NCBI GenBank assembly: GCA_049841135.1
Contig: JASGHK010000008.1
Location: forward strand, 558,001 to 622,000
Source of the DNA: JACRCT01 sp049841135
Lineage (GTDB): Bacteria; Myxococcota; Myxococcia; Myxococcales; UBA5297
Length of the DNA stretch: 64,000 nucleotides
Reading direction: 5' to 3'
The position numbers and the translations under genes are program-made. Positions 38,694 through 49,254 of this stretch are shown here, one piece after another (positions within the stretch are counted from its first letter, which is position 1; the number at the start of each line of letters is the position of its first letter). The notes beneath the pieces are model-generated. The model made no database searches. It saw only the letters and a program-made list of their open reading frames with translations, and was not told the DNA's origin.

Positions 38694-41603
38694 ATGGTTG
38701 ACCTTCACGGTGCGCTCAGGGAATGCGCAGCCGCGTCCGGCGGGCCGAACCCGGCGGACTGGCTGGTCGGCGGGGGCGAGTTGGGAGCGCTCATCCGCTC
38801 CTACGACTGGTCGGCCACCGTCCTGGGCGCCCGCGAGCTCTGGCCGCAATCGCTGCGCACGGCCGTCAGCATGGTCGTCGATTGTCCATTCCCGGCCGCG
38901 CTCCTCTGGGGCCGCGAGTGGCGCCTGCTCTACAACGACGCCTTCCGCGACGTCGCCGGCACAAGCCACCCGGGTGCGCTCGGCCGGCCGGCCCTCGAGG
39001 CCTGGCCGCAGCTAAGCCCGCTCGCGGACCCGGTACTCGCCGCCGTGGCGGCGCGCGGAGAGCGCTTCTTCTTCGAGGACGGTCGGTTCCCCACCGGAGG
39101 GCAAGGTCGCACGAAAGACGCCTCCTTCGCGATCAGCTACGGCCCGGTACGCCTGGAGGACGGGAGCGTGGGCGGAGCGCTCGTCACCTTGCAGGAGCGG
39201 CCCAGGCCACGCGCGTTCGTCCGTCCGCTCAGCGAGAGCGAGTCGCTGCTGCGGACGGTGATCGACAACCTGCGCGAGGGCCTGAGCCTGCTGGACCTGC
39301 GAACGAAGCGACGGGTCCTCATGTCCCCCTCGCACGAGGAGCTGACGGGCTTCACCCTCGACGAGCTCAGCCGCCTGACCGGGGACGAGATCGAGGCGCG
39401 GGTTCACCCGGAGGATCGCCGCACGTTCCACGAGCTGCAGCGCAAGGCCGCGGAGGGACAGGACCCCGGCAGGGACCGCGTCGAGTACCGGTGGCAGGTG
39501 AAGAGCGGCGAGTACCGCTGGTTCAGCGACAGCCGCCGGCTCATCCGCGACGCCCAGGGACGGCCCTCGGCGCTGGTGGTGGTCAGCCGCGACGTCACCG
39601 ACCGGCGGCGGGCCGCGGACGAGCTGCGCCGCAGCCGCGAGGACCTCGACCGCGCCCAGGAGGTGGGACAGCTCGGCTGGTGGCGGCTGGACACCCGGCA
39701 CGACGCGCTGACCTGGTCCGCCGAGATGCACCGCATCTTCGAGGTCCCGGCGGGCGCCTCGCCCACCTACGAGTCGTTCCTGCGGCTCGTGCACCCGGAC
39801 GACCGGGAGCGCGTGGACGGGTACCGGCGGCGAGCGGGCGAGCGCGGCGAGCCCTACGACCTCGAGCTGCGCTTCGTGGTGGACGGGCGGGTCAAATGGG
39901 TGCGCGAGAAGGCCTACCCCGAGCTCGGTCAGGGCGGGGAGCTGCGCGGGTGCTTCGGCATCGCCCAGGACGTCACCGCCCGGCGCCAGGCCGAGGAGGC
40001 GCTGCGCGAGAGCGAGCGGGGCCTGCGCCTGGCCAACGAGCAGCTCTCGGTCGAGCGCTCGACGCTGGAAGCCATCATCCGCACCCTCCCGGTGGGCATC
40101 GGCATCACCGACGCGCGAGGGGTGCCGCTGACCTTGAACGAGGCCGCCCTGAGCCTGAACGAGTTCGGCTCCGTGGCCGAGATGCTCGAGAACCTGGAGC
40201 GCTACCCGGAGCTCTTCGCCCTGCGGCGCCTCGACGGCACCCGGCTCCCCTTCGAGGACTGGCCGGTGCTCCGGGCCTGCCGCGGCGAGCGCGTCGAGGA
40301 GGAGGAGCTGCGGCTGCTCAGCGTCCGTTCCGGCACCGAGCGCACCATCTGCGTGACGGTGGTCCCCGTGCGCGACTCGGAGGGCCAGGTCGTGCTCCTG
40401 GTGTGCCTGATGCGCGACGTCACGCAGCGCAAGCAGGCGGAGGAGGCGCTGCACGCGGCCAACGAGCAGCTGAGCGAGGTGGACCGACGCAAGAACGGCT
40501 TCTTGGCCATGCTCTCGCACGAGCTGCGCAACCCGCTCGCGCCCATCCGCAGCAGCCTCTTCGTCCTCGAGCGCGCCGAGCCGGGCGGCGAGCAGGCGCG
40601 CCGGGCGCAGGCGGTGATCGCGCGCCAGGCCGAGCACCTGCGCAGGCTCGTCGACGACCTGCTCGATGTCACGCGCATCACCCGAGGCAAGCTCCAGCTT
40701 CGGCGCGAGCCGCTCGAGCTCGACGAGCTCGCCCGGCGCACGGTCGAGGACCACCGCTCGGTCTTCGCAGCCTGCGGGATCTTTCTGGAGCTGGAGTCCG
40801 CGCCCCGCGAGCTGTGGGTGCGCGGCGACCGGACCCGCTTGGTGCAGGCGCTGGGCAACCTGCTGCACAACGCGGCGAAGTTCACCCCGCGCGACGGTCG
40901 GACCACGGTCTCCCTCGAGGTGGACCCTGGGGCTCGCCAGGCGATCGTGCGGGTGCGCGACACCGGGGCGGGGATCGCGCCGCAGGTCCTGCCGCGCCTG
41001 TTCGAGGCCTTCACCCAGGCCGAGACGACCCTCGACCGCAGCAAGGGCGGCCTCGGGCTCGGGCTCGCCCTGGTCAAGGGGCTCATCGAGCGCCATGGCG
41101 GCACGGTGCGCGGGGAGAGCGAGGGCCTCGGCAAGGGGGCGACCTTCAGCTTCGCGCTGCCGCTGGGGGCTCCGACCGAACCGGACAGGCCGAGGACGCC
41201 CGGCCGTGGCGCGGACGCCGCCGGGCCGACGCGCGTGCTCGTCATCGAGGACAACGCCGACTCGGCCGAGAGCCTGCGCGAGGCGCTGGGGCTGGGCGGG
41301 CACGTGGTCGAGGTCGCGCCGGATGGCCCCACGGGCCTGCGCAAGGCGCGCGCCTTCAGGCCCGACGTGGTCCTGTGCGACATCGGCCTGCCGGGCATGG
41401 ACGGCTACGCCGTCGCGGCCGCGATGCGCGCCGACCCGGAGCTCGGGCACGTGCCGCTGATGGCACTGACCGGCTACGCCCAACCCGAGGACGTGGCGCA
41501 CGCCCGGGAGGCGGGCTTCGCGGTGCACCTGGCCAAGCCGCCGGACCTCGAGGCGCTCGAGGCGGCGCTGACGCAGGCATGCGCTTCTGATGGGGAGGGG
41601 TAG
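38694..41603 (+). CDS. PAS-domain hybrid sensor histidine kinase
   Basis: A 969-residue cytoplasmic hybrid kinase. An N-terminal PAS/GAF-like sensor (about 25-175, SYDWSATVLGARELWPQSLR) is followed by three PAS domains (about 190-315, 320-440, 445-585; HPEDRRTFHELQ, HPDDRERV and the VTxRxxAEEALR linkers). HisKA has phospho-acceptor His609 in MLSHELRNPLAPIRSSL. The ATPase domain has N-box LGNLLHNAAKFTP, G-boxes DTGAGIAPQVLPRLF and GGLGLGLALVKGL. The receiver domain carries Asp896 in VVLCDIGLPGMDGYAV. No TM helix is present, so input is probably intracellular. ATG 38694 is chosen; an in-frame TTG lies 24 bases upstream. Confidence 0.92.
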   Translation: MVDLHGALRECAAASGGPNPADWLVGGGELGALIRSYDWSATVLGARELWPQSLRTAVSMVVDCPFPAALLWGREWRLLYNDAFRDVAGTSHPGALGRPALEAWPQLSPLADPVLAAVAARGERFFFEDGRFPTGGQGRTKDASFAISYGPVRLEDGSVGGALVTLQERPRPRAFVRPLSESESLLRTVIDNLREGLSLLDLRTKRRVLMSPSHEELTGFTLDELSRLTGDEIEARVHPEDRRTFHELQRKAAEGQDPGRDRVEYRWQVKSGEYRWFSDSRRLIRDAQGRPSALVVVSRDVTDRRRAADELRRSREDLDRAQEVGQLGWWRLDTRHDALTWSAEMHRIFEVPAGASPTYESFLRLVHPDDRERVDGYRRRAGERGEPYDLELRFVVDGRVKWVREKAYPELGQGGELRGCFGIAQDVTARRQAEEALRESERGLRLANEQLSVERSTLEAIIRTLPVGIGITDARGVPLTLNEAALSLNEFGSVAEMLENLERYPELFALRRLDGTRLPFEDWPVLRACRGERVEEEELRLLSVRSGTERTICVTVVPVRDSEGQVVLLVCLMRDVTQRKQAEEALHAANEQLSEVDRRKNGFLAMLSHELRNPLAPIRSSLFVLERAEPGGEQARRAQAVIARQAEHLRRLVDDLLDVTRITRGKLQLRREPLELDELARRTVEDHRSVFAACGIFLELESAPRELWVRGDRTRLVQALGNLLHNAAKFTPRDGRTTVSLEVDPGARQAIVRVRDTGAGIAPQVLPRLFEAFTQAETTLDRSKGGLGLGLALVKGLIERHGGTVRGESEGLGKGATFSFALPLGAPTEPDRPRTPGRGADAAGPTRVLVIEDNADSAESLREALGLGGHVVEVAPDGPTGLRKARAFRPDVVLCDIGLPGMDGYAVAAAMRADPELGHVPLMALTGYAQPEDVAHAREAGFAVHLAKPPDLEALEAALTQACASDGEG

Positions 41604-42434
41604 CGAGGTCGGTCCGATTGCGACGAGGACGAGAACGCAGCGACGAGGGGGCACTGCCCCGCGTCCGAATTTCTTGATGCGCGGGTCCGGCCCCAGGCAG
41701 GAGCAGCGCTCAGGGAACCTGGTCGAGTCCGTCGGCTCAGGGCAGGCTGCCCGCTCGCCGGGTACGGCATCGGCCACCGGCTCCTCGCCCGAAGGCACGG
41801 AGGCCAGGGCCGCGGGCTTCTCGCTGCAGGCCGCCAGGCAACTGCATGAGCACGATCGCCCGGGCTCGCCTTCCTGATCCGCTACGACCTGCGGGCGCCC
41901 ATCTCCAAACGCGAGGAGGCGGGAGCTGCTCGGCGGCAAGGTCCTGGTGAGCTTCAAGCGGCCCCAGGCCGACGGCACTGCGGGCCTGGTGCTCGAGCCC
42001 CTGTCGCTCCTGCGCCGGCTGGCCGCGCCGGTGCCGCGTCGCGCCGCCCGACGGCGCGGCCTTCGTCTGCAACTTCAAGGACTACGCCCCGCTGCTGTGG
42101 CAGAGCCCCCGGCAGCCACGACACCTCCTCCTTCGGCGTCTTCTCGTCGCGCAGCGCCCACCGCAAGAAGTTCGTGCGCGCGCGACGAGGGCATCCGGAC
42201 CGCCCGGGCCACCCGGGGCATTGCGAGCACGCCGAGAAAGCGGCCGGAGCCCCGGGGCCCGCCCTCGCATTCCGTTCGCCATGACCGCTTCAAGGCCGGG
42301 ACCAGCCCTGGGGCCGGTGCGGCAAGGCCCAGTGTCGCGGCTCAGTCGGGAGCAGGGGGGTCGCAGCAACGAAAAGCACCAAATCCGCTAGCCTCGCGGA
42401 ACCTTCTGATCGGGTCCCTACCGGAGGCATCGCC
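41604..42434. other. 830-base region of transposase and gene relics
   Basis: No intact gene. It contains an IS91-like transposase relic (41802-42040, separate entry) and directly after it a coding-like stretch at 42043-42190 reading DGAAFVCNFKDYAPLLWQSP then GSHDTSSFGVFSSRSAHRKK after a one-base break. I could not identify that protein. The final 30 bases carry CCGGAGG, the ribosome site for the next gene. Confidence 0.5.
41802..42040 (+). pseudogene. IS91-like (Transposase_32) transposase relic
   Basis: Across two frames it reads AAGFSLQAARQLHEHDRP, LAFLIRYDLRAPIS, then LLGGKVLVSFKRPQADGTAG and VLEPLSLLRRLAAPVP. This matches the conserved stretch of IS91-type transposases (FSLHA, RYxLRPP, LKRPxxDGT, EPLxLLxRLAA). 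The 5' half closely resembles the relic at 63104-63211. It is broken by frame changes and lacks both ends. Confidence 0.65.
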
Positions 42435-45400
42435 GTGCGCGTCCGAATTTCTCTGTTCGTCCTGCTGGCCTCCTTCGCCACCGCCTGCGACAGCCCCCCA
42501 CCAGCTCCCCCCACCTGCACCCCCAAGTGCCAGAACAAGGCCTGCGGGAACGACGGCTGTGGCGGCTCGTGCGGCACCTGCCCCGACGGCCGTCAGTGCC
42601 GCGACAATGGCACCTGCGCGCCGGCTCCGACCTGCTGGGACAGCGTCAAGAACGGCAGCGAGAGCGACGCCGACTGCGGCGGCCCCGACTGCGATCCGTG
42701 CCCGCCCAACAGCAGCTGCCTCGAGCCGGCGGACTGCTCCTCCTTCGTCTGCGCGGACGGCCTGTGCAGGGCGCCCAGCTGCACCGACGAGGTCAAGAAC
42801 CTGAAGGAGACCGACGTCGACTGCGGCGGCACCCAGTGCCCGAGGTGCGCCGACGGCATGAGGTGCCTGGTCGCCGCGGACTGCGACAGCGGCCTCTGCG
42901 CCAGCGGCGTGTGCGCCAACTGCACCAACGGCAAGAAGGACGGCGCCGAGACCGAGGTGGACTGCGGCGGCGGCTGCCGCGGCTGTGCGACAGGCCAGGC
43001 CTGCAAGGCGCCCACCGATTGCGAGAGCGGCCTGTGCAACCAGGGCACCTGCGCGGCCGGCAGCTGCAGCGATGGCGTCAAGAACCAGGGCGAGGGCGAC
43101 GTCGACTGCGGCGGGCCCTGCCCCGCCAGGTGCTCCGACGGCCAGGGCTGCGGCGCGCCCGGCGACTGCACCTCCGGCAACTGCGTCGGCGGCTTCTGCA
43201 TCAACTGCGGGGACGGCAAGAAGAACGGCGCCGAGACCGACCTGGACTGCGGCGGCGGGGCCTGCCCGGCTTGTGCCATGGGCCAGGCGTGCCTCGAGAG
43301 CAGCGACTGCGCCTCGGGCGAGTGCAGCAGCGCGGTCTGCACCGCCTGCCGCGACGGCGTGAAGGACGGCCAGGAGACGGACGTCGACTGCGGCGGCCCC
43401 TGCGCCACCAAGTGCCCGGCCGACGCCAGCTGCCGGGTCGGCCTCGACTGCGCCAGCGGCGCCTGCACGGCGGGGCGGTGCGAGTCGCCCGCCTCCTGCC
43501 GCGACCACCAGGCGAGCGGCGAGGAGACCGACGTGGATTGCGGCGGCGCCGAGTGCCCGCCCTGCGCCACCGGGCTCATCTGCCGCAACGGAGCCGACTG
43601 CCTGTCCTTCTGGTGCCACAACGGGCGCTGCGAGAACCCCAGCTGCAACGACACGCTGCAGAACGGCAAGGAGTCCGACGTCGACTGCGGCGGGCCCTGC
43701 GCCAAGTGCGTCGACGGCCGCCAGTGCGTGGCCGGCTCGGACTGCGCCTCCGGCGACTGCTCCGGCGGGCTGTGCGTCAGCTGCTCGGACGCGAAGAAGG
43801 ACGGCACGGAGACCGACGTCGACTGCGGCGGCGGCTGCGCCCCATGCGTCGACGGCAAAGGGCTGCGCCCTGGGCGCGGACTGCACCTCCGGCCTCTGCT
43901 CCGGCGGGGTCTGCGTCAGCTGCCAGGACGGCAAGAAGAACGGCCAGGAGTCCGACCTCGACTGCGGCGGCGTCTGCGCCAAGTGTGTCGACGGCAAGGG
44001 CTGCGTGGGCGGCACCGACTGCGCCTCCGGCCTCTGCTCGGGCGGGGTCTGCGTCAGCTGCCAGGACGGCCAGAAGGACGGCGCGGAGACCGACGTCGAC
44101 TGCGGCGGGGGCTGCGCCAAGTGCGCCGATCGCAAGGGCTGCCTCGCGGGCGCCGACTGCCTCTCGGGCCAGTGCTGGGGCGGCGTGTGCGTGAGCTGCT
44201 CCGACTCCGTCAAGGACGGGACGGAGACCGACGTCGACTGCGGCGGCAGCTGCGGCCGGTGCGCCGACGGCCGGGGCTGCGGCAGCGCGAGCGACTGCCT
44301 GTCCGGCAGCTGCGCCGCGGGCGCGTGCGCCCCCAGCTGCTCGAACCAGAACGGAGGGTGCTCGCAGTACGCCAGCTGCGCGAACACCCCGACGGCGCGC
44401 ACCTGCACCTGCAAGGCCGGCTTCACCGGCAACGGCGTGAGCTGCACCGACCTCGACGAGTGCGGGAGCGGGAGCGCCGGCTGCTCGCCGAACGCCGACT
44501 GCACCAACACCCCGGGCAGCTTCTCCTGCTCCTGCAAGGCGGGCTTCTCCGGGGACGGCAAGACCTGCACCGACCTCGACGAGTGCGCCAACGGCACCGC
44601 GGGCTGCTCGCCGAACGCCACCTGCGCCAACAGCGTCGGCAGCTACGCCTGCACCTGCAAGGCGGGCTTCGCCGGCAACGGCAAGACCTGCACCGACGTC
44701 GACGAGTGCTCCAACGGCACCTCCGGCTGCTCGCAGTACGCCAACTGCACCAACAGCCCGGGGAGCTCCTCCTGCGCCTGCAAGCCGGGCTTTTTGGGCG
44801 ACGGCAAGACCTGCACCGACATCGACGAGTGCGGGAACGGGAGCGCCGGCTGCGCGGCGAACGCCACCTGCGCCAACACCCCCGGCGGCTTCACCTGCAC
44901 CTGCAAGCCGGGCTACCAGGGCGACGGCAAGAGCTGCGCCGACCTCGACGAGTGCGCCAACGGCACCTCGGGCTGCTCGCAGTACGCCACGTGCACCAAC
45001 ACCGTTGGCAGCTTCAGCTGCGCCTGCAAGGCGGGCTTCACCGGCGACGGCAAGACCTGCACCGACAACGACGAGTGCGCCAACGGGACCGCGACCTGCT
45101 CGCAGAACGCGCGCTGCACCAACACCCCCGGTAGCTACTCCTGCGCCTGCAAGCTCGGCTTCACCGGCAACGGCTGGACCTGTAACGACATCGACGAGTG
45201 CGCGACCTCGATCTGCTCGGTCAACGCCAGCTGCGCGAACAGCCCGGGCAGCTTCACCTGCACCTGCCATTCGGGCTGGGTGGGCGAGGGGGTGGTCTGC
45301 GACCTGAACCTGCTCCAGCCGGGGGCGCCCTGGCCCCTGCCGCGCGGCTTCGCCAGGCGAGGGGGGCGCAGCCACGCCCCCGGCCCCGCCACCGCCAACG

Positions 45401-46349
45401 TGCGCTGGAGCCTTGCCGGCACCTACTCCACCCCGGTCATCGCCGCCGACGGGACCCTCTACGTGGTGGGCAGCGACGACGCGCTGCGGGCGCTCAACAC
45501 GGACGGGACCGTTCGGTGGACCTACCCGGGGGTGTACCGCTCCGGCGGCCTCGCGCTGGGGGCCGACGGCACCGTCTATGCCCGAAACACCGCCGGCGCT
45601 CTGCTCGCCATCTCGCCTTCGGGAGCGCTCACGTGGAGCTATGCCGCCGGCGGGTCGGGCGGGATGACCATCGGCTCGGACGGGACCCTCTACGTCGCCT
45701 CCTCCGAGGCCTCCACCCTGTGCAGCCCCTACAGCACCTGCGGGAGCCTGGCGGCGGTCGGCTCGGACGGGCAGCTCAAGTGGAGGTACAGGACCGGCGG
45801 CTACGCCATCGACACGCCGTCCATCGGCCCGGACGGCACCATCTACACCTCCTCCTCGGCCGAGTACTACATCTACGCCGTCAACCCGTCAGGGACCCTC
45901 AAGTGGAAGTACACCGGCAGTTACTGGGCGGGCTCGCCGGTGGTGGGAAACGACGGGACCGTCTACTTCACCACCATCGTCGCGGTGGTGGCGCTCAACC
46001 CCAGCAACGGGACGGTCAAGTGGACCTTCAACACCCCCGGCGACGATGCCGGCACTCCCGCCTTCGGGGCCGACGGCACGCTCTACGTGGCCGGCTACAA
46101 CAGCAAGGGGTGGGACGAGGCGATCCTCTACGCGGTGAACCCGGCCAACGGCAGCCTCAAGTGGTCGGTGAAGTACAACACCTGCAAGTCCGGCAGCACC
46201 ATCGTCAGCGTCCCGGCGGTGGTCTCCGGCGACGGCACCATCTACTTCGGCGGCGGCAAGTACTTCTACGTACGTCCTCGCCCGTCCCCGTCTCGTAGCC
46301 TTCGCCAGGCCGCGGTATTCGCGCGTGAACTCCCAAGGAGGCACGCGCG

Positions 46350-46706
46350 ATGGACGTGAAGCAACGGGCGGAGCGGGTCAGGCAGCAGCGGGAGCAGTTC
46401 GGGCATGCGTCCGGACTGCGGCCCCTGCCTGAGGAACTGCGACAGGAAGCGGTGGCGTGCTATCGCGCCCTGCTGGCGACGGGCGAGAGCGCCCAGGCAG
46501 CCGCGGACCGGCTTGGGCTCGGGGCACTGACGCTGGGGCGGTGGAGCAGGCGGGAACGCGCGCTGCTCGCTCCAGTCGTCGTGGAAGACGAGCCCGTCGC
46601 TGCTGTTCCCGTTCCGAGCCGCCTGGTCGTGCATGGGCCGCGCGGGCTTCGCATCGAGGGGCTCGACGTTGCCGAGCTCGCGGAACTGCTGCGGAGGCTC
46701 GCGTGA
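46350..46706 (+). CDS. tnpA: IS66 accessory protein TnpA
   Basis: A 118-residue DNA-binding accessory protein of IS66 elements. ATG 46350 follows AAGGAGG. The helix-turn-helix part is LRQEAVACYRALLATGESAQ then AAADRLGLGALTLGRWSRR, and the C-terminus reads VVHGPRGLRIEGLDVAELAE, a pattern typical of IS66 Orf1. It overlaps tnpB by four bases. Confidence 0.9.
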   Translation: MDVKQRAERVRQQREQFGHASGLRPLPEELRQEAVACYRALLATGESAQAAADRLGLGALTLGRWSRRERALLAPVVVEDEPVAAVPVPSRLVVHGPRGLRIEGLDVAELAELLRRLA

Positions 46707-47092
46707 TCGGCTCGACTCGGCAGATCTCGGTGTTCGCCTGCGGAACGCCGACGGACATGCGCAAGTCGTTCGACAGCCTGCACGCGCTCGTCTCGCTGCA
46801 GCTCAAGCGCGACGCGCTTTCGGGCGACATGTTCCTGTTCGTGAGCAAGAACCGACGGCGGGCAAAGGTGCTCTTTTGGGACGGCACCGGCCTGTGCATC
46901 TTCGCCAAGCGGCTCGAGAACCAGCTCTTCGCTGCTCCGTGGAAACGGCTGGGGCCAGACGGGGTGATGCGGATGACGACGAGCGAGCTGGCGCTCTTCC
47001 TGGAGGGCAGCGAGCTGGTCGGCAGGGTCGCGCTGAGCCCGGCGCCGTTCACGCTCGCGGCGCAGGCGAAAGCTTCCCCGGCGAGCGGTTGA
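46703..47092 (+). CDS. tnpB: IS66 accessory protein TnpB
   Basis: A 129-residue protein starting with GTG 46703. It carries the strongly conserved IS66 Orf2 signature: VFACGTPTDMRKSFDSLHAL, LSGDMFLFVSKNRRRAKVLF, WDGTGLCIFAKRLE. Its biochemical role is not established, though IS66 transposition is known to need it. Confidence 0.95.
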   Translation: MIGSTRQISVFACGTPTDMRKSFDSLHALVSLQLKRDALSGDMFLFVSKNRRRAKVLFWDGTGLCIFAKRLENQLFAAPWKRLGPDGVMRMTTSELALFLEGSELVGRVALSPAPFTLAAQAKASPASG

Positions 47093-47125
47093 CCTTCGCC
47101 CCTCATGCGTTAGCTTGGTCGCGCT

Positions 47126-48638
47126 TTGGTCTCCCTTGAGCGCGAGAAGAACATCGAGGTGCTGCGGCAAGCGGCGATACTCCTCGAGGCCGAGAACCGG
47201 CACCTGCACCGGCGCATCGCCGAGGTGCTCGCCGAGCTGACCGCGCTCAAGGGCGGCGACACCAAGGCGCTGCAGCTCGAGCTCGAGAAGCTGCAGCGGC
47301 AGCTCGCGCTCCAGAACGAGAAGCTCTTCGCGCCCTCGTCGTCGGAGCGCCGCGGCGAGCCGACCTCGGCGGCGAAAAAGCCGCAGACGGGTCACGGCCG
47401 CCGGGAGCAGCCGGCCCTGCCGTCCATCGAGCGCATCTGGGCGCTCGGCGAGGACCAGCTCCAGTGTGAAAAGTGCGGCGGGACGCTCAATCCGATGAAG
47501 GGCGAGTTTGAGCCCTCCGAGGAGATCACTGTCGTCCACCGCCGCTTCGAGCTGCACAAGCACCTGCGGCAGAAGTACCGCTGCTCCTGCAACGAGTGCA
47601 TCGTCACCGCGCCCGGCCCGCTCAAGCTCTTCGAGGGGGCGCGCTACTCCATCGACTTCGCCATCGGCATCGCCGTGGACAAGTACACCGACCACCAGCC
47701 GCTGGAGCGGCAGTGCCGCGCCATGAAGCGCGACGGACTGGTGACCGACTCCCAGACGCTGTGGGACTACCTCGAGGCGCTGGCGGCGGTCCTCGAGCCG
47801 CTACGACCGCGGCTGCGGGCGCTGGTGCTGACAGACGCCGTGGTCCACGCCGACGAGACGCGCTGGCGCAAGATGGCTGCGCGCGGCGAGAAGGGCAGCG
47901 AGTGGTGGTACGACTGGACCATCTGCTCGAGCCGCGCGGTCTACCACCACATCGACCCCTCGCGCGGCGCGCAGGTGGCCCGCGAGCTGCTGGCCGGCTA
48001 TCGCGGCACGGTGATGGCTGACGGCTACAGCGTCTACTCGAGCTTGGCGCAGTCGCGTGACGGCCCCAGCTTCCGGCTCGCTTCTTGCTGGCCGCATGCG
48101 CGCCGAAAATTCCTGGAGGTCGAGAAGAACTTTCCGCAGCCGGTCTCGGAGATCCTGGGACTGATCGCAGAGGCTCCATCGAATCGAGGGCGAGGTCGCT
48201 TCCAATGGCGCCGAGGGCCTGGCTCAGCGCGCCCGTCTGCGCGCGGAGAAGTCCACCCAGGTCATCGAGGACATCGAGCGGTGGGGAAACCGGACGCTCG
48301 CGATGGTGCTGCCGTCGAGCGGCCTGGCCGAGGCGATCAAGTACATGCAGGGCCAGTGGAAGGGGCTGACGGTCTTCCTGGCTGACCCGCTCGTGCCGCT
48401 CGACAACAACTTCGCCGAACGCTCGCTGCGCGGCGTGGTGCTCGGGCGCAAGAACCACTACGGCTCTCGATCCGAGCGCGGCGCTGAGGTGGCGGCGCTG
48501 ATGTACACGCTGATGGAGACCTGCAAGCTCCACCGCGTAGACCCGCGCGCCTACCTCAAGGCTGCGGTCATCGCGCGCCTCACGCACCAGCCAATGCCGC
48601 TGCCGCACGAGCACGCGGCCGCCGTGCCCCAGCCCTGA
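47126..48638 (+). pseudogene. tnpC: IS66 transposase TnpC, disrupted by one frameshift
   Basis: About 505 residues. An N-terminal leucine-zipper helix (LEAENRHLHRRIAEVLAELT), NEKLFAPSSSERR, a four-Cys zinc site (CEKCGG and CSCNECI) and the DDE core follow: first Asp in VVHADETRWRKM, second in GTVMADGYSVYSSL. The frame breaks near 48172 after LGLIAE. It resumes as LHRIEGEVASNGAEGLAQRA, then ADPLVPLDNNFAERSLRGVV with the catalytic Glu, and MYTLMETCKLHRVDPRAYL. The first codon of the open frame is TTG 47126. Confidence 0.9.
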
Positions 48639-49138
48639 CCACTACGCCGCCGGCGCGCGGCGCCGGCCTCGCACGCGCGCGCGAATACGCGCCCCTGGCG
48701 CCCTCCGCCAGACGGGGACGGGCGAGGACGTACACTTCTACGCGGTGGATCCCACCGGCACGCTCGTCTGGTCCAAGACCGGCGCCAACAACCTCATCTC
48801 CTCCTTCGGCTTCGCCCTCGGCGACCGGACGGTCTACGTCCAGGATGGATTGTCGTTGATGGCCATCGGGCCGTAGCGGGAGGAGCGGGTGCAGGAGGGG
48901 CTTCTCGGGCTCGCGCCGCTGGGGAGCCCCGCCTGATGCCGGCCAGCCCCTCGCCCCCTCCTCGGCCCCGCCGCCCCGAGGCCGACGTATCCGCTATCGG
49001 AATCGGGGTCGTGCCCGGTCACGTGCACCCCGCAGTCTGGCCACGAGAGTCGACGATTCCGGCGGCGACCGCCGCGGGTCGCGAAGGAAGGGATAGGAGG
49101 AGGGGCGGATCCGGAAGCAGAAGCTCCGATAGCGGGCG

Positions 49139-49225
49139 GACATCTACCGGGACCTGGCCTGCTACCGCTCGTCGTTCGAGAAGTTCACGGCCATCGTCCC
49201 CGAGCACGGATTCATCGCGGTCTGC
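49139..49225 (+). repeat. duplicated fragment of the mpl gene
   Basis: These 87 bases match mpl 36637-36723 with five mismatches (about 94 percent). The frame still reads DIYRDLACYRSSFEKFTAIV then PEHGFIAVC. It is not part of any gene here and lies just upstream of the palindromic repeat array. Confidence 0.88.
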
Positions 49226-49254
49226 CGGCGCGAGCAGCGCAAGCAACGCGAGGA

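Larger units (their letters stand above)
46270..48733 (+). mobile_element. IS66-family insertion sequence, 2464 bp
   Basis: The ends are perfect 24-bp inverted repeats: 46270-46293 begins GTACGTCCTCGCCCGTCCCC and 48710-48733 ends in its complement GGGGACGGGCGAGGACGTAC. Three genes tnpA, tnpB and tnpC lie in the standard order, with tnpA/tnpB overlapping by GTGA. Termini starting GTA, length and duplication size all fit the family. The tnpC gene is frame-broken as sequenced. Confidence 0.95.
46262..48741. repeat. 8-bp target duplication around the IS66 element
   Basis: ACTTCTAC occurs at 46262-46269 and 48734-48741, immediately outside the terminal inverted repeats. Eight bases is the usual duplication length for IS66 elements. 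Confidence 0.93.
42435..48876 (+). pseudogene. giant lipoprotein: Cys repeats, EGF domains, PQQ-like propeller; split by IS66
   Basis: From GTG 42435 (ribosome site GGAGG) there is a lipoprotein signal (VRVRISLFVLLASFATACDS). About ten DCGG repeats follow (NGxETDVDCGGxCxxC then CxxxxDCxSGxC), then about nine calcium-binding EGF modules (DLDECANGTAGCSPNATCAN, CTCKAGFxGNGKTC), then a beta-propeller of PQQ/YVTN type (DGTLYVVGSDDALRALNTDG). A one-base excess in GGCAAAGGGCTGC near 43858 breaks the frame; the parallel repeat has GGCAAGGGCTGC. An IS66 element interrupts codon YFY at 46269. The end (AVDPTGTLVWSKTGANNLIS ... LSLMAIGP) resumes at 48742 and stops at 48876. Removing the element and one duplication restores KYFYAVDPTG. 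A surface-exposed adhesin or sensor is likely. Confidence 0.9.
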
